This document shows, one piece after another, positions 62,562-64,000 of a stretch of 64,000 bases of DNA (position 1 is its first letter; the number at the start of each line of letters is the position of its first letter). Both the position numbers and the translations under genes were made by a program. The notes below the pieces were generated by a model. That model was not told where the DNA came from. It saw nothing but the letters and a program-made list of their open reading frames with translations, and did not search any database. The stretch spans positions 1-64,000 of the forward strand of contig CAZOAJ010000010.1 of NCBI GenBank assembly GCA_964577935.1, given 5' to 3'. The DNA comes from JABDGV01 sp964577935 (GTDB lineage Bacteria > Chlamydiota > Chlamydiia > Chlamydiales > FEN-1388).

Positions 62562-63554
62562 ATGAACGAGATTTATATGCAAACGAATTACCTCAATTCA
62601 CCTTCACAATTTGAAATCACTCAGCTCGATGCATTATCTGATACCATTGAACCTCAACCAGTTGAAGGTTCCACACCACTCCAATCGCTTCCATCTGAGA
62701 TATTTGAGCTTGTTTTCTCGTTTACCTCCTCACATGATAAAGAGACTTTAGTTCAGGTAAACAAGTTTTGGGCTAAATCTGTAGTTGACCAAACAAAAGT
62801 AGAATTACGAAATTCTCTACAGAAAGCAACTGCACTGCTAGTCACTCACTTGCCCATGGAATGTAACGTCAAGGCGTCACTTATTCACCTCTCACTTCAT
62901 ACTGCATTCGAACTATGCAAGAATTTGAATGACCTCAAGATTGATATGAGACGCTGGAACAAGACAATTATAACCAAACTAAGCGCCTTGGCCTTGGTAG
63001 ATATATTCAAACTTAAAAACACATTACCTAAAGAAATCTCTCTGCCCTTTTGCAATGATTTAATTGAAGATGCCGAGATAAAATCACTCGAACACAATTT
63101 AGGTAATTACTCAGCACCATATTATGGGCCATTATTCTCCGACTGGAAAGAGGATTATTTCAATATGGCTATAGCCACTGGTCGATATAAAATGATGCTT
63201 TATTTGAAACAAGATTCTATTCAATCCCCGATACGAATGACTCAAAACCAACCGCTCCCCCTGTTTCTACGTGCAACAAACCAGTTTGACAAACTCCTCC
63301 GCGCTTCAAATTCTTTACCCTCCGTTGAAAAAGAAATTGTTAAAACTTTTGCTAATATACAAAGGGATCAAGTTGATCCAGCCCTACTTCCGTATGATAC
63401 AATCGATCAATTATCGCTCCAAAGCCAGGAGATCGTAGCAAGCCTTGATGGAGATGACCTAAAAGAAATTTTAACAAAAGATGTAGAAGCTCAAATTGAA
63501 CTCGCTCGATTGGAATTTGCTCGAATAAGCCTATGTCCAGATGTCAAAAAATGA
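62562..63554 (+). CDS. F-box-like protein, second of a tandem pair
   Basis: About 330 residues from the ATG at 62562 (alternative ATG at 62577). The same frame extends upstream to 62439 but would then overlap the previous gene by 68 bases with no ribosome binding site. Residues ~39-78 are a cleaner F-box than in the first copy: LQSLPSEIFELVFSF, then ETLVQVNKFWAKSVVDQTK. The remainder aligns along its length with the first copy (NKTIITKLSALALVDIFKL, ISLPFCNDLIEDAEI, TGRYKMMLYL). A tandem duplication with roughly half the positions changed. Function unknown; candidate effector. Confidence 0.7.
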   Translation: MNEIYMQTNYLNSPSQFEITQLDALSDTIEPQPVEGSTPLQSLPSEIFELVFSFTSSHDKETLVQVNKFWAKSVVDQTKVELRNSLQKATALLVTHLPMECNVKASLIHLSLHTAFELCKNLNDLKIDMRRWNKTIITKLSALALVDIFKLKNTLPKEISLPFCNDLIEDAEIKSLEHNLGNYSAPYYGPLFSDWKEDYFNMAIATGRYKMMLYLKQDSIQSPIRMTQNQPLPLFLRATNQFDKLLRASNSLPSVEKEIVKTFANIQRDQVDPALLPYDTIDQLSLQSQEIVASLDGDDLKEILTKDVEAQIELARLEFARISLCPDVKK

Positions 63555-63664
63555 TCCTATAACGACAGCTTGAGTGTTAGCTGGGTTGAGTGGAAAGGCG
63601 ACTTTCATTTCACACGTAAATGCATCTGATGTGACCGCATCTTCTCTATCAGGCAAAGGTGTAG

Positions 63665-64000
63665 TCACATCATGACATCTACCTCATCAAAAAAACGTTT
63701 TGGATCATCTTCAAGAAGATCGCATGCTGCAGGCAGGACAATTGAATTTAGGTTTGGCATGATCCATTTCTGTGCCGGGTGATGGCTATGTCCCGAAAGA
63801 ACAAGTCCTGTGATATCAGGAGCTTTGCTAAAAAAATCTCCTAGAAGATCGCCTAATTTTTTTGAAACAAAGTGCGGCGCCCACATATCATGGGCAATAT
63901 TGCCTTCCCAAAGACATACCTCACGGAAAGCAGGGACATGGCTTACTATGATCAGTTTCTTATACGCTTTAGATCGAGCATGATTCAATTGCCTTAAAAT
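63665..64000 (-). CDS. Metallophosphoesterase, C-terminal part (5' end outside window)
   Basis: The minus-strand frame is open to the window edge, so only the last ~112 residues are present. LIIVSHVPAFREVC (with its SHVP metal motif) and GLVLSGHSHHPAQKW (the G-H-x-H motif) are the two last metal-binding blocks of calcineurin-like phosphoesterases. The substrate cannot be told. Confidence 0.78.
   Translation of the reverse strand: MLRQLNHARSKAYKKLIIVSHVPAFREVCLWEGNIAHDMWAPHFVSKKLGDLLGDFFSKAPDITGLVLSGHSHHPAQKWIMPNLNSIVLPAACDLLEDDPKRFFDEVDVMM

Noticed and set aside
1..64000. CRISPR arrays, insertion sequences, prophage genes, rRNA operons
   Set aside because: No regularly spaced repeats, no intact transposase or integrase, and no rRNA sequence were recognised.

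Overview
The window is a chromosomal segment of a member of the Chlamydiota, most likely an environmental (amoeba- or arthropod-associated, Parachlamydiales-type) lineage rather than Chlamydia itself. The evidence is gene content I recognise by sequence: a double-length fused UvrA of about 1,858 residues, a PknD-type kinase, the DapB-DapA-DapL (LL-diaminopimelate aminotransferase) set, a GroES-GroEL pair next to PepF, L28-UbiD-phospholipase D order, and AccA / YkuD protein / IHF-like order. As far as I remember, these neighbourhoods also occur in Chlamydia trachomatis. The larger gene sizes, the eukaryotic-like F-box proteins and the many lineage-specific hypotheticals fit an environmental chlamydia. 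The genus cannot be fixed from the sequence alone.

Layout. 1-3,800: end of a kinase-like protein, a decayed stretch, an exported nucleoside deoxyribosyltransferase-like protein, a phospholipase D-family protein and tRNA-Ser(CGA). 3,828-11,505: a tightly packed plus-strand operon with two oligopeptide-binding proteins (the first carrying a large extra N-terminal region), ElbB, an exported Mn-type superoxide dismutase and a cation/proton antiporter. 11,516-16,027 (minus): a small hypothetical, AccA, an L,D-transpeptidase-like protein, an IHF/HU protein and TyrS. 16,229-22,634: a small AT-hook protein, Nif3-like protein, RpiA, a bifunctional-nuclease-domain protein, PepF and GroES-GroEL, with a perfect CIRCE operator buried in the last codons of pepF. 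22,749-28,425: an F-box/DUF4116 protein, a membrane-anchored protein, a frameshifted two-part gene, tRNA-Asn(GTT), decayed small genes and a strongly structured intergenic RNA candidate. 28,426-35,600: BrnQ, a large protein with a CX5R phosphatase signature, MutS and a 29-codon mini-gene.

35,602-48,158: a hypothetical, PriA, giant UvrA, PknD with an N-terminal zinc ribbon, and a Nudix hydrolase. 48,109-55,265: an Inc-like bilobed membrane protein, an atypical protein kinase, phosphoglucomutase, an interrupted mini-gene coupled to RNase Z, an exported SGNH-hydrolase-like protein and a hypothetical. 55,341-61,537: L28, UbiD, membrane-anchored phospholipase D, DapB, DapA and DapL, largely joined by 4-base ATGA overlaps. 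61,547-64,000: two tandem F-box paralogues and the end of a metallophosphoesterase.

How they work together. Housekeeping genes (DNA repair, chaperones, translation, fatty-acid and meso-diaminopimelate synthesis) are interleaved with candidate host-interaction genes: three F-box-like proteins, a CX5R phosphatase-like protein, two phospholipase D proteins, up to three kinase-like proteins and an Inc-like protein. The Dap genes plus an L,D-transpeptidase-like protein point to a peptidoglycan-related product being made and cross-linked.
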